This document shows positions 50,666 to 61,500 of a DNA stretch of 64,000 nucleotides, piece by piece; the stretch's first letter is position 1, and every line of letters starts with the position of its first letter. Both the position numbers and the translations under genes were made by a program. Source of the stretch: Algoriphagus sp. NG3 (GTDB lineage: Bacteria > Bacteroidota > Bacteroidia > Cytophagales > Cyclobacteriaceae); assembly GCF_034119865.1 (NCBI RefSeq), contig NZ_CP139421.1:3534001-3598000 (forward strand), given 5' to 3'. The notes under the pieces are model-generated. The model was not told where the DNA came from, ran no database searches, and was given only the letters and a program-made list of their open reading frames with translations.

Positions 50666-53600
50666 ACCCAAGCTTACCTAAAAATTGTTTCCATCGCCAT
50701 TTTGATTTTATCAGTGGTTTTTTTTGCATATGCAAATTTGGATTTAGGTAATTCTGAACGATTTTTTACTTCTGATTCTAATTTCCAAGATGCTCCTGAG
50801 CTGACAGGACCTGATCGGCTATGCAATATATTAGGCAGTGTGGTAGGCGTTTTCTCAGGAGGGGGCGATTCCGCTACTGATGTATATAAGTGGACAATCA
50901 TAGGTCCTAACGGCACAGAGTTGTTTACTAGACCCGCCGGGGCATTTCAGATAATCGACTACACCTTTGAGCTACTCGGATCCTATACTATTCAACTCGA
51001 AGTGAGCAGAGGCGGCAAATCCATTGCGGATTTAGAGAAAGTGGTAGAAGTAATAAAAGGACCCTCATTGTCATTGGCCAGTCAATATAAAATCTGTCCT
51101 GGCGAGCCTATAAATCTACAGGCCATATCACCGGGAAGTGCCAATTTCACTAACTACATCTTCGAGTGGAAAAACGAATCCGAGGAAGTGGTAGGCACCG
51201 AAAACACGTTAAACGTCGATATTCCCGGAAGTTACAGTGTGACATTTTATGTTCCTGACAGTGATTCAAATCCGGTCTGTATGACCACATTGGATACTTC
51301 GGTGGAAATCCTTGATAGTATAGAGATAATCCAGAGCGCAGCTACAGTCTGCCGGGACGGCAGTATCTTCTTTGACTCCGACCCACCTATTGAGGGGCAT
51401 TGGTACCTGACTATTCCGGGTGAACCAGGCAAAGTGGAAAAAGGATTTTCATCCTCCCTTACACTTTTTCCAAATGAAGATCTACCAATTTTTGGGGTAT
51501 ACACCGTTGAGCTGATCATTGAAAATGAAGATAACCCCACATGCAGTCCCAAGGCCATCAGTAATTTCACCTACAATGACGAGCCTATGATTTCTATCAC
51601 TTCCGTGATAGGATCCAGTGGATGTTTCAATCCAGACGGAGCCTTAGAACTCCTAGCTGAGACTGACCTAGACGAGGTGACTATATCAGGCGAGGGGTCT
51701 TATGGCCCATTCTTTGCCGGGGAAACTATCACTATACCCAATCTAAAATCGGGTGGATACACCCTGTATTCTAACTTAAACGGTTGCCAAAATACACTCG
51801 GGGCGGTAGTCCACCTGAATGACCCACCTACTATTCTCGCATATGAGATTGAAAACATAGTCCCAGAATCTTGTACATCAACAGGAAAAGACATCGGTTC
51901 CTTTGATGTCAAACTTGAAAATGGATTGACAGAAGGCTCCTACAAAGTCCTAACGGAAAAAGGTGATGTGGCAATTAAAGATGCTTTACCTGCTGAAAAC
52001 CCATTCCGTGTCCGGTTAGCCGGAGGAAAATATTACTTTGAATTACTTGACAAAGATAGCTGCAAACTGCCCACTCGGGAGCTAATCGAAATCCCTGGCA
52101 AGCCACAGACTTCATTCAGGGTCCCAAACCAGCTTACCATTTGCGGGTCTTATGAGTTAATTCCAGAGACAGAAGAAAATCTGCTGTTCACCTTAACAGA
52201 TCCCCTTGGCAATACTACATCCAAGAATGCAGGCGAGCCATTTACTCTCATAGAGGAAGGAGAATACAGTCTTATCGGGATATTACCCGACCAAGATGAA
52301 GTCTGTCCTTCGGAATTTAAATTACAGGTAAACACCACTAGCCCTATTCCTTTTGAACCCGTTCTTATTAGTGAGGATTGTGTCATAGGCAACCGGATTT
52401 TCGAAGCTGAGATCTATGGCTTTGACCCGAGTCTGGCTGACTTTTACTGGAAAAATCCTAATGGGGAACTCGTGGGAACCGGGAAAAGCCTTTTCCTCTC
52501 CCCTACTTCAATAGGCACTTTTTCTCTGGAAGTACAGCCAAAAAACTCTGAAAGCTGTCCGATTTCACCAAAGGAATTTACCGTAGAAGCTCCTGTATTG
52601 TTTGTCGAGACTTCCATCATTTCAACAAAATTGTGTGAATTTGGCCCAGAGGCTATCGTAGAGTTAATCACTACTTCTCCTGAAGCCGTAACTGATATAC
52701 GATGGAGGAGATTTGATGATGCTGGTGAAATTATACAGCTACCTGAATTTGACAATCAAAAAACAATTAACACAAGGACCGGAGGAACATATGAGGCTTC
52801 TGCCTACAGTATCATCCCTCAGATCAATAAGAACTGTGAGCTGGGAAGAACCACTTTCCAACTGGATCTGACCCCTGACAAAGTACAGTTCAGTATTCCT
52901 GAAGAGCTTGTCATTTGTGACTACTATGAGCTGATACCGGAGACGAATCAGGCATTGACATTTTTCATGACAAGCCCTTCAGGCGAAGTTCTGGAAAATC
53001 CCTCCGGACAAGTTTTTACTATTGACCAATCGGGTATTTACACATTTTTGGCCTTTGATACGGATAGCCCCACTGCCTACTGTCCAGAGCAAAAGGAGCT
53101 TAAAATCACCAAAACAGGGGCAGTGGATTTTCAGCCAGTCTTAGCAGAGGAATTTTGTGATGGAAGCCGGATCTACCAAGCTTCTATACATAATTATGCG
53201 ATGGAAGATGTAGAAATATTCTGGAGGAACAGTGCAGGAACAATAGTCGGAAACAATGAGTTTTTAACCCTGAACACACCGGGCATCTACTCTTTAGAAG
53301 TACAGCCTTCCGGTGTCATTCCCTGTCATATTTCGCCAATAGAATTTGAAGTAGAGCCTCCAGTATTAGCGTTAGATGTCAGACTAGTGGCAGATCCGCT
53401 ATGTCCTGACTCCCCAGCGGCTGCTATGCGGGTGGAGGCAGACCTCAGCCAGATTACTTCTATCGCATGGTGGTACACCTCTCCCGCTGGAGAGCAGTAT
53501 GAACTGGTAAACGAACGGAATAAAGAAGAAATCCTGGCTGTCAATGAAGGCACTTATGAGATCCGGCTGTCAGACCATATCCCCTGTCTTTTAGGATATG

Positions 53601-54151
53601 ACAAAGCGTTACTACTAAGAAGCACCGATACTATAAGACCGGAAGTGGAAGAGAGCTATCAAATCTGTCCTAAATATCAAATTGCGCCTACTATCAATCC
53701 TGGAAACTTTGCCAGCTACGAATGGTACCTCGAAGGGCAAATCGTCTCTACCAGTTCCACCTATAAACCCTCAGCTGTAGGAGACTATCAGCTTAGGGTT
53801 TTTAGTTTGGAAGGATGCGCTTATGAGACGAAATTTTCTACAGAAGAAGAGTGCGAACTTAAGGTGATCTATCCGACTGCCGTACAGCCTGGCAATCCGG
53901 ACAAAGAGTTTTTAATTTACACTAACTACCTCATTGACGAACTAGATCTGGTCATCCTAAATAAGTGGGGGCAGGTAATCTTCCAGTGCTCCCAAACCAA
54001 TCTGATATCTGAGGAATCTACCTGCGTATGGAACGGGACGTATAATGGAAAAAAAATCCCGAACGGGAATTATGCGGTACGGGTTGATTTCAAGAACTAT
54101 GAGAAGGATATTTCTAAATCGCAATTTGGTTCCATATTGATCATTGAATAG
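50663..54151 (+). CDS. Large surface protein with type IX secretion type B sorting domain (1162 aa)
   Basis: Starts at TTG 50663; a signal-like helix (IVSIAILILSVVFFAYA) follows and no ATG is better placed. The protein is a chain of Ig/PKD-like modules: an opening PKD-type part (about 45-135), then two long repeats of a three-part block (VP.QLTICGSYELIPE...FTLIEEGEYSL..., WKNPNGELVGTGKSL..., SLEVQPK) at about 490-715 and 750-985, and the type B domain (about 1070-1162: VIYPTAVQPGNPDKEF, VILNKWGQVIFQC, NGNYAVRVDF). It is closely related to the second half of the 44135 protein and lacks its propellers. T9SS export; likely adhesin-like. Confidence 0.88.
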   Translation: MTQAYLKIVSIAILILSVVFFAYANLDLGNSERFFTSDSNFQDAPELTGPDRLCNILGSVVGVFSGGGDSATDVYKWTIIGPNGTELFTRPAGAFQIIDYTFELLGSYTIQLEVSRGGKSIADLEKVVEVIKGPSLSLASQYKICPGEPINLQAISPGSANFTNYIFEWKNESEEVVGTENTLNVDIPGSYSVTFYVPDSDSNPVCMTTLDTSVEILDSIEIIQSAATVCRDGSIFFDSDPPIEGHWYLTIPGEPGKVEKGFSSSLTLFPNEDLPIFGVYTVELIIENEDNPTCSPKAISNFTYNDEPMISITSVIGSSGCFNPDGALELLAETDLDEVTISGEGSYGPFFAGETITIPNLKSGGYTLYSNLNGCQNTLGAVVHLNDPPTILAYEIENIVPESCTSTGKDIGSFDVKLENGLTEGSYKVLTEKGDVAIKDALPAENPFRVRLAGGKYYFELLDKDSCKLPTRELIEIPGKPQTSFRVPNQLTICGSYELIPETEENLLFTLTDPLGNTTSKNAGEPFTLIEEGEYSLIGILPDQDEVCPSEFKLQVNTTSPIPFEPVLISEDCVIGNRIFEAEIYGFDPSLADFYWKNPNGELVGTGKSLFLSPTSIGTFSLEVQPKNSESCPISPKEFTVEAPVLFVETSIISTKLCEFGPEAIVELITTSPEAVTDIRWRRFDDAGEIIQLPEFDNQKTINTRTGGTYEASAYSIIPQINKNCELGRTTFQLDLTPDKVQFSIPEELVICDYYELIPETNQALTFFMTSPSGEVLENPSGQVFTIDQSGIYTFLAFDTDSPTAYCPEQKELKITKTGAVDFQPVLAEEFCDGSRIYQASIHNYAMEDVEIFWRNSAGTIVGNNEFLTLNTPGIYSLEVQPSGVIPCHISPIEFEVEPPVLALDVRLVADPLCPDSPAAAMRVEADLSQITSIAWWYTSPAGEQYELVNERNKEEILAVNEGTYEIRLSDHIPCLLGYDKALLLRSTDTIRPEVEESYQICPKYQIAPTINPGNFASYEWYLEGQIVSTSSTYKPSAVGDYQLRVFSLEGCAYETKFSTEEECELKVIYPTAVQPGNPDKEFLIYTNYLIDELDLVILNKWGQVIFQCSQTNLISEESTCVWNGTYNGKKIPNGNYAVRVDFKNYEKDISKSQFGSILIIE

Positions 54152-54175
54152 CCTAAAATAAGATAGTTTAATCAA

Positions 54176-57037
54176 ATGGAACGTTTTTTGTTTTTGGGTT
54201 TAGTTAAATCCACCCAAAGATCAAGGGTGTTATTATATTTGTACACACCCAAAACAAATAAGTTGAATTCTGTAGCACAATTCCCTACATCAAAGGTTGG
54301 GAAGATTTTAATTTGGCTCTTACTATTTCTGGCTCCTCTACTCCTATGGGGAGAGGAAAAAGGAAAGCCAAGTAAATCCGAAGTCAAGTACCTGCCTGAC
54401 CTGGCCTTGGGAATAGCAGGGCCCACAGATCTATGCCTGGTCCTTGGCACAGCCACAGGGGATTACAGCATCATCGATCCTTCGTCTGGAGAATATACGT
54501 GGCTGCTACAAAATCCTGATGGGACCACCTCTACCCTAGCTAAGGGCGGGGCAGCGAGTGTGGGAACCATACCGATCAGGTATGCCGTTCCGGGTGACTA
54601 CACATTAACCTTAGAAGAACGAACCTCTCCCACCGCAAGCCCTAATTCTACGAGTATCTCCATCACTGTCGCCAGAGGCCCGGGAATCATACTCAAGCCT
54701 GATTACCTACTATGTGGGGAAAACATCCCCACTCTTGAAGTCATGGATCCCGCTGATCCGGATCTGGGCAAGTATGAATTTACCTGGTCAAGGGACGAGG
54801 AATTTGTAAACGTTGTCTATCAAGGTGTAGGTGCCGCCGGCAACGTGTTCACCCCTACTGCGGAAGGCTATTATTATGTCCAACTTAAACAGACGGATGC
54901 TAGCTCCGCTTGTGAGGCCACAGCCGCCACTTATGTAGGGCCACCTGTAGATTTTGAGTTTGTGCAGAATAAAGACGAAGTCTGTGAGGGAGAATCCGTA
55001 AAAATAGAACTGGACACTCCTATCAATGGGGAGTGGTGGTACAGAAAGCAGGGTGATCCCGACAAAATCAGCTTGGGCAGTAGCTATACGGTTACTTTGG
55101 GCAACACCCAATTTACTGAGCCTGGGGTATTTGAAATAGGCTTTATAGCCGACGACCCAAACACGTCCTGTCCTTCGGAGAGAATCACCACTGTAAGACA
55201 AAAAGAAGGACCAAAAATCAATTTTAACACTATAAATAATCCCTCCAGCTGCGGAGCCTCTGATGGCTCATTCGAGATGACAATCGTCAACGATATGGAG
55301 TCAGTACTTCTTTTAGATGAGGATCTGAATGTCACGCTGGATTATGGGCCGCAGCAAGCAGGCACTGTATTACCCCCAGTCACCGGACTCGAAGCAGGAA
55401 TATACATCATCGCGGCTACGAATACAGAAGGATGCGCTGGTAATTTCTTCCATGCACTGAATCTGCCTAGTGCTCCTAAAGAGACAGATATTGTGACCTT
55501 CAAAGAAGAATGTGTGCTGAACGGTGTCAATATGGGTAGAGTAGAGATCACTTTTCCCAACGGCAATGTCACGGGAGAATACCGTATTTTATCAGAAAGT
55601 ACAGGCGCTTCTATCTTTAAGACACTCACAAACGAGAACTTTATTTCCGAAGAACTACCCGGTGGGTTTTATTACTTTGATTTTGAATACGAAGACGATG
55701 CGTGTCACCCTCTAATTGAACGTTTCAGAATAGAACGCAGGAGAGACGTTCCTTTCTCCCTGCCGGAGGTGATAGAAATATGCGACAGCTATGAGCTATC
55801 CTTGCAAACCGACCTAAACCTCGATTTTGAATTGACAAAACCTGACGGTACTAAGGCCCCGGCCAGCACAGGCGGATCATTTTTACTGGAAGAGGAAGGA
55901 GACTACAGCCTATACATAGCACCTGTGGACACCGACGGTGATTACTGCCCGATAATCCAGGAATTCAGGGTGGACAAACTGGATTATCAGATTGATTTCA
56001 GCTATGAAGTCATTGACGAAAACTGCCTGGGCGATCAAATATGGGGTGCGGTCATACAGAACCTCGATGTAGAAGACGCCACAATCAGATGGTACAACAG
56101 TACGGGAGAAATCCTAGGACGCTCCCTTGAATTCAGACCTACAGAATTTGGGGAAGTATATCAGCTCACCGTACAGCCTAGAGCAATGGCTGCCTGCCAG
56201 ATCACTCCTCTAGACATCCCATTTACCCAGCCCATTCTAAGTGTTCCAGCTGAGCTTAGTTATGAAGAGGAATGTGAACTGTTTATCATTAATCTGGAAA
56301 TCCTGGAAAATGCGGATCAAGTAACCTGGATCGAGTGGATACTCTTTTTGGAAGACGGTAGCGTAGTAGATTTGGATGCGGGAGCTGAACTATATGAGAT
56401 TTCCGATGAAAGAACAGGGATATATGAGGCCATTGTATATCGTGACAAACAGTCCGGTGACCGCTGCGAAATCGCACGGGTAAATATCTCGATAGAGGAA
56501 AGAACGCTCACCCCGAAGCCTGAGCTTGAAGATTCCTATCCTTTCTGCTCAAAAGGTAACGGCATTCCGGCTATCAACCCCGGCTCCTATGAATCTTACT
56601 CATGGACTTACCTTACAGGAGATGTGGTAGCAGGCACTGATTCCACCTTTCGACCTCAGCAGGCAGGGCTCTATAAATTAGCTGTGCTCACTGTGGAGGG
56701 CTGTATTTATGAGGAAGAATTCAGAGTCTATGACGTCTGTAATATTGACTATGTCCTTCCCAACGCCATGATTTTGGGAGATGCTGAGCGGGATTTTAGA
56801 GTCACTGTGAGTGAAGGCGTGTCTGAGGCAGAAATGTATGTAATCAATTCTACCGGAGAATTAATCCACTACGCAACAGAGAATGAAATAGGCTTTCAGG
56901 AACCTATACTTACTTGGGATGGTAAAATTAATGGAAATTATGCTCCACTAGGCACCTATGCGATAATTCTAATTCTCAGGAACCCTGAATATGGTTTGGA
57001 TGAAAAAATCACCAAATCCTTATTGATTTTGGAATAA
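54176..57037 (+). CDS. Large surface protein with type IX secretion type B sorting domain (953 aa)
   Basis: Third of the series. From the ATG at 54176 the hydrophobic signal core (ILIWLLLFLAPLLLWG) begins only at residue 45. A TTG at 54263 would give a normal signal peptide (MNSVAQFPTSKVGK...) and lies just after a TATATTTG box at 54234-54241, so the true start may be there. Ig/PKD-like modules run from about 75 to 850, with the FSLPEVIEICDSYELSLQTDL / TVQPRAMAACQITPLDI block shared with the neighbours. The type B domain (about 860-953) is weaker than in the others: YVINSTGELIHY replaces the NRWG motif and AIILILRNPE replaces AVVVRF. Diverging paralogue. Confidence 0.85.
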   Translation: MERFLFLGLVKSTQRSRVLLYLYTPKTNKLNSVAQFPTSKVGKILIWLLLFLAPLLLWGEEKGKPSKSEVKYLPDLALGIAGPTDLCLVLGTATGDYSIIDPSSGEYTWLLQNPDGTTSTLAKGGAASVGTIPIRYAVPGDYTLTLEERTSPTASPNSTSISITVARGPGIILKPDYLLCGENIPTLEVMDPADPDLGKYEFTWSRDEEFVNVVYQGVGAAGNVFTPTAEGYYYVQLKQTDASSACEATAATYVGPPVDFEFVQNKDEVCEGESVKIELDTPINGEWWYRKQGDPDKISLGSSYTVTLGNTQFTEPGVFEIGFIADDPNTSCPSERITTVRQKEGPKINFNTINNPSSCGASDGSFEMTIVNDMESVLLLDEDLNVTLDYGPQQAGTVLPPVTGLEAGIYIIAATNTEGCAGNFFHALNLPSAPKETDIVTFKEECVLNGVNMGRVEITFPNGNVTGEYRILSESTGASIFKTLTNENFISEELPGGFYYFDFEYEDDACHPLIERFRIERRRDVPFSLPEVIEICDSYELSLQTDLNLDFELTKPDGTKAPASTGGSFLLEEEGDYSLYIAPVDTDGDYCPIIQEFRVDKLDYQIDFSYEVIDENCLGDQIWGAVIQNLDVEDATIRWYNSTGEILGRSLEFRPTEFGEVYQLTVQPRAMAACQITPLDIPFTQPILSVPAELSYEEECELFIINLEILENADQVTWIEWILFLEDGSVVDLDAGAELYEISDERTGIYEAIVYRDKQSGDRCEIARVNISIEERTLTPKPELEDSYPFCSKGNGIPAINPGSYESYSWTYLTGDVVAGTDSTFRPQQAGLYKLAVLTVEGCIYEEEFRVYDVCNIDYVLPNAMILGDAERDFRVTVSEGVSEAEMYVINSTGELIHYATENEIGFQEPILTWDGKINGNYAPLGTYAIILILRNPEYGLDEKITKSLLILE

Positions 57038-57152
57038 AGCGGGATTTGCTGAGAACATTTTTTATCAGCGGGAAAGCCGAATGCAATATTTTTCCTATTT
57101 TTCCACCTTTGGAATTATTCACTCACAACCCAAAATTCAAAAACCTATCCAT

Positions 57153-58391
57153 ATGACTCAAACCATTAACAAGTCGGCACTCTTCAACGCGAGTTGCTTT
57201 GCACTCATTACCACCGCCTTTACCTTCTCTATCCGGGCTGGAATTCTTCCTCAGCTGGGCGCTGAATTCAATTTATCCAACGAACAGCTTGGATTTATCA
57301 ACTCCATGTGGTTCTTAGGGTTTCCTATTTCGATGATCCTAGGAGGGCTACTTTATCACAAAGTAGGTCCAGCCAATATCATGAGGGTTGCATTTGTGAT
57401 GCATACGCTGGGTATTCTTCTTACCATTTATGCTGGTGGATACACAACCTTATTGCTTTCCACTTTATGTATAGGCTTTGGCAACGGTTGTACTGAAGCA
57501 GCCTGTAACCCACTGATCGCCGATATGTACACCGGGGATAAAATGAATAAAATGCTGAACAGATTCCATATGTGGTTTCCTGGGGGAATTGTGGTTGGAA
57601 GCTTGATTTCAAAATTCATGACAGATACAGGTGGAGTAATGGGACAGTGGCAAACCCAAATGTGGGTATTGATGATACCAACAGTTATTTATGCTGTATT
57701 GTTTTTTGGAAAAGCATTCCCAAAACCTCAAGTGGACGAGGCGATGTCTATCACTCAGAACTTAAAGGCAATGATCTCCCCAGTATTTATTTTCCTATTC
57801 GTTACCATGTCAATTACTGCTATCACTGAATTTGGCACTACGCAATGGGCAGAAGTAATCCTAAGTAGCTCTGGTGCCAGTGGCATGTTGATTTTGGCTT
57901 TGACTACAGGTGTAATGGCTGTTTCAAGATTCTTTGCCGGCCCAGTGGTCTCTAAATTTGGTCAAACAGGTATTTTGTTAATAGGAGCGGTTTTGGCGAC
58001 AATCGGCATATACATGTTCAGTGTTGTAACAGGACCTTTGGCCTATGTAGCTGCAGTAATTTTTGCTCTTGGAGTGGCTTATTTCTGGCCTGTCATGGTG
58101 GGTGCTACAGCTCAAAGAGTACCGCTAAGTGGTGCATTAGGTATGTCAATCATAGGTGGAGTAGGCATGTTCTCCACTGCAATCTGGCAACCGGTTATCG
58201 GCAGCTGGATTGATGGATCCAGAGCCTCCATGGCTGCTGAAGGTAAGATCGGCGAAGCTCTTGAATTAGCTGCCGGGCAAGCCACACTCCAGAAATTGTT
58301 GCTTTTCCCAATTGTATTGATCGTATTGTTCACAATATTCTACTTCTGGCAAAAAGGAAAAAAACCAGCTGTCACCGCAGCAGCGCATTAA
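57153..58391 (+). CDS. MFS transporter (sugar-type, FHS-like)
   Basis: About 412 residues from the ATG at 57153 (MTQTINKSALFN); the ATG at 57081 would add 24 polar residues. Twelve membrane helices are visible; between helices 2 and 3 lies GGLLYHKVGPANIM, a form of the MFS GxLaDrxGrk loop, and FGNGCTEAACNPLIADMY on helix 4-5 is the FHS-family pattern. Several Gly-rich helices (GALGMSIIGGVGMFS) follow in the second half. Likely a proton-coupled importer for a sugar or sugar acid, in keeping with the sugar-oxidation genes in the window. Ends at a strong terminator. Confidence 0.9.
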   Translation: MTQTINKSALFNASCFALITTAFTFSIRAGILPQLGAEFNLSNEQLGFINSMWFLGFPISMILGGLLYHKVGPANIMRVAFVMHTLGILLTIYAGGYTTLLLSTLCIGFGNGCTEAACNPLIADMYTGDKMNKMLNRFHMWFPGGIVVGSLISKFMTDTGGVMGQWQTQMWVLMIPTVIYAVLFFGKAFPKPQVDEAMSITQNLKAMISPVFIFLFVTMSITAITEFGTTQWAEVILSSSGASGMLILALTTGVMAVSRFFAGPVVSKFGQTGILLIGAVLATIGIYMFSVVTGPLAYVAAVIFALGVAYFWPVMVGATAQRVPLSGALGMSIIGGVGMFSTAIWQPVIGSWIDGSRASMAAEGKIGEALELAAGQATLQKLLLFPIVLIVLFTIFYFWQKGKKPAVTAAAH

Positions 58392-58396
58392 AATTT

Positions 58397-58424
58397 AAAA
58401 GCAGCCTTCGGGCTGCTTTTTTTT
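58397..58424 (+). terminator. Intrinsic terminator of the MFS gene
   Basis: AAAAGCAGCC-TTC-GGGCTGCTTTTTTTT: 9-bp GC-rich stem with an eight-T tail, 6 bases after the stop. Confidence 0.92.
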
Positions 58425-58581
58425 GCATTTAAGACTATGCATCACCATATCTTCAAAGGGTTAACTATTGGACGGGTAAACAGTTAACTTCCATTGTTCT
58501 CAGGACTGACATTTACATCACTTTTCAAGACTTTTTATTAATTTGACACCTTAATTCCAAACCCTATTAACCTCTTGACCT

Positions 58582-61500
58582 ATGTTGAAGAATTTTACTG
58601 TACTCAGCTTGCTGGGATTCATTTTTTTTGCCTGCGAAAAAAAACACGAACCACTCTCCGACGAAGCCTATTCCAGCCTTTCCGATGAGGAAAAAAGAAG
58701 CCCTAAACATGCTGTGGATGGAATTGTAGTGGCAGATGAAAGATTGGAACTTACCCTATTTGCATCTGAACCTATGATGTCCAATCCCACCAACATGGAT
58801 ATTGATGACCGGGGCCGGGTGTGGATAGCTGAGGCATACAATTATAGAAATTCATTAAATCCCCGTAACCCCACCAAAGCTGAGGGAGATAGAATCCTAA
58901 TCATGGAAGATACCAATGGAGATGGTGTAGCGGACAAATCTACTGTGTTTTACCAAGGCACCGATATCAATGCCGCCTTGGGTATTGCCGTGTTGGGCGA
59001 TAAAGTTTATGTTTCTGTCAGCCCCTATGTGTACGTCTTCACCGATGCAGATGGGGATGATGTCCCTGAAAAAAAAGAGATTTTGTTCGAAGGAGTAGGT
59101 GGAGTACAGCATGATCACGGCATGCATGCGTTTACTTTCGGTCCTGACGGGAAACTGTATTTCAACTATGGCAACGAAGGCAAAGGAATCCATTATGCTG
59201 ATGGCTCGCCTGTCCTTGACCCTCTGGGTAGGCCGGTAAACAGCGACACCCAGCCCTATAGGGAAGGAATGATATTCCGTATGGATCCGGATGGATCCGA
59301 TGTGGAAGTGCTGGCGTGGAACTTCAGAAATAACTACGAAGTGGCCACAGACAGCTACGGCAGAATATGGCAGTCCGACAACGATGATGACGGCAACCGA
59401 AGCACCCGGATCAACTATGTGATGGACTATGGAAACTATGGCTTCAAGGACGAAGTCACCGGTGCTGACTGGAGATCCAGAAGAATCAATATGGAAGATT
59501 CCGTGTATCAGCAACACTGGCATCTGAATGATCCGGGAGTAGTCCCGAACCTGCTTCAAACTTATGCAGGTTCGCCTACAGGTATTTTGATTTATGAAGG
59601 CAAACTGCTGCCTGAAGAATACCAAAACCAGATGATCCACTCTGATGCAGGACCCAATGTGGTAAGAGCCTATCCAACTGTTCCAAAAGGAGCTGGTTTT
59701 GATGCTAAGATTATCAACATTCTCGATGGAAACTCACGCGACAATTGGTTTAGACCATCCGATGTTACTGTTGCCCCTGATGGTTCCCTTTTTGTATCAG
59801 ACTGGTATGACCCGGGAGTAGGTGGCCATGCCATGGGGGATTTGGACAAAGGCCGAATCTATCGGGTCGCTCCAAAGGATGTCAATTACAAGCTGGAAAA
59901 GCCAGATTACAACAGTATTTCCTCACTAGTCACCTTGCTGCAAAATCCAAACAGAGCCACGCACTTTAAGGCTTTCATGGCTTTGGTAGAAAAAGGAGGG
60001 GAAGCTAAAAATGCATTGGAAAAATTATTCACGGAAGGAGAAAGCAGGATGCGTGCCCGAGCTTTTTGGGTGCTCACCAAATTGCCAAATGGAAATGACT
60101 ACATCAAAACAGCCGCAACCGACGGGGATGAAAACATTAGGGTAGCAGCCATAAGAGCTTACAGGAACAATAAAATGAGCGATGTCAGCTTCCTACTGGA
60201 AATGGCGGGCGATGAATCTGCCCAGGTGAGAAGAGAAGTAGCTTTGGCTATCCGATACAAGTCCAACCCAGAAGTTTGGCTGAAACTTGTAGAAGGTTAT
60301 AAAAGTGGTGACCGATGGTATTTGGAAGCACTAGGTATAGCTGCTGAAGGCTTCTGGGATGAATACCTACCTCAATACTTGGAGAAAACCGACAAGACCT
60401 GGATGGAAAATCAGGAAGCTAAAGATATAATCTGGAGATCCCGGGCTTCAGACACCGCCGAGCTTTTAGGGAAAATCATACTTTCCCAGCCTGGCAGAAA
60501 CAAAGAAGCCTATTATAGAGCGTTGGACTTCCAATCTCCTAACGCAAAGAATGAAACCTTAAAAGCGCTGCTGGCAAATGCTCCCGAGGAAGATCAGCTA
60601 ATCATTTTGAGACAGATCAACTTTGATCCTGAGAATCCGGATCGGCAGGTTCTTTCCCTTGCAAAGCAAATTGCCGGAAGTATCGTCGGTGATAGGGATT
60701 TTATGGATATAGTAAGCAAGTACGGTTTAACAGACCAAAAGGAAAAGATTCAAAAGCTTCTTTACCAATCGGAAAACAATCAGTATTCCCAAATGGCCGC
60801 AAACATCTATGCTTCCCTGTATGGTATGTCTGACGTAGAGAATTATTTTGGAAATCCAGATCAGGAAAAATCAATTCTGGCTATAAGGAAATTTGGAGCC
60901 ATTGACAATGAAAGCATGGCAAAATCTCTCTCCAAAATTTACTTGGATGAATCAAAGCCCCTAGAAGTACGAACTGCTGCGATGGAAGCTGCCAAGGGCT
61001 ACAACTCCGAGCCCTACTTATGGGAACTGGCCAAATCGGAAAAAATCCCTGCTGACATGCTCCCAATTGCCCAGAAAATCCTTCTTTCGTCTTGGAATGG
61101 AAACATACGGGCCGAGGCAAATGAGAAATATGGCAACGCCAATTCTTCAGATAATATGGATATTTCCAAACTACTTGCACAGCAGGGAGATGTAGAGAAT
61201 GGGCTTACTATCTCCAATAACTACTGCCTTGCCTGTCACAAAATAGCAGACAAAGGGGTGGATTTTGGGCCTGGCCTCACAGAAATAGGTGACAAGCTTT
61301 CCAAAGAAGGGCTATTCAATGCGATCATCAATCCGTCCGAAGGAATGGGATTTGGATATGAAACCCAACTGGTCAAAATGAAAGACGGCACCGAATTTAC
61401 CTGCATAGTCAATTCGAAGACAGAAAATGACCTAGTGGTGAAGTTGGTGGGCAGCGGCGAGCAGAAGATCTACAAGCTGGCAGACGTAGAAAGCGTAACC

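Noticed and set aside
44189..57619. Many antisense frames over 60 residues opposite the giant surface-protein genes
   Set aside because: Shadows of long, well-supported genes; no start context or family match.
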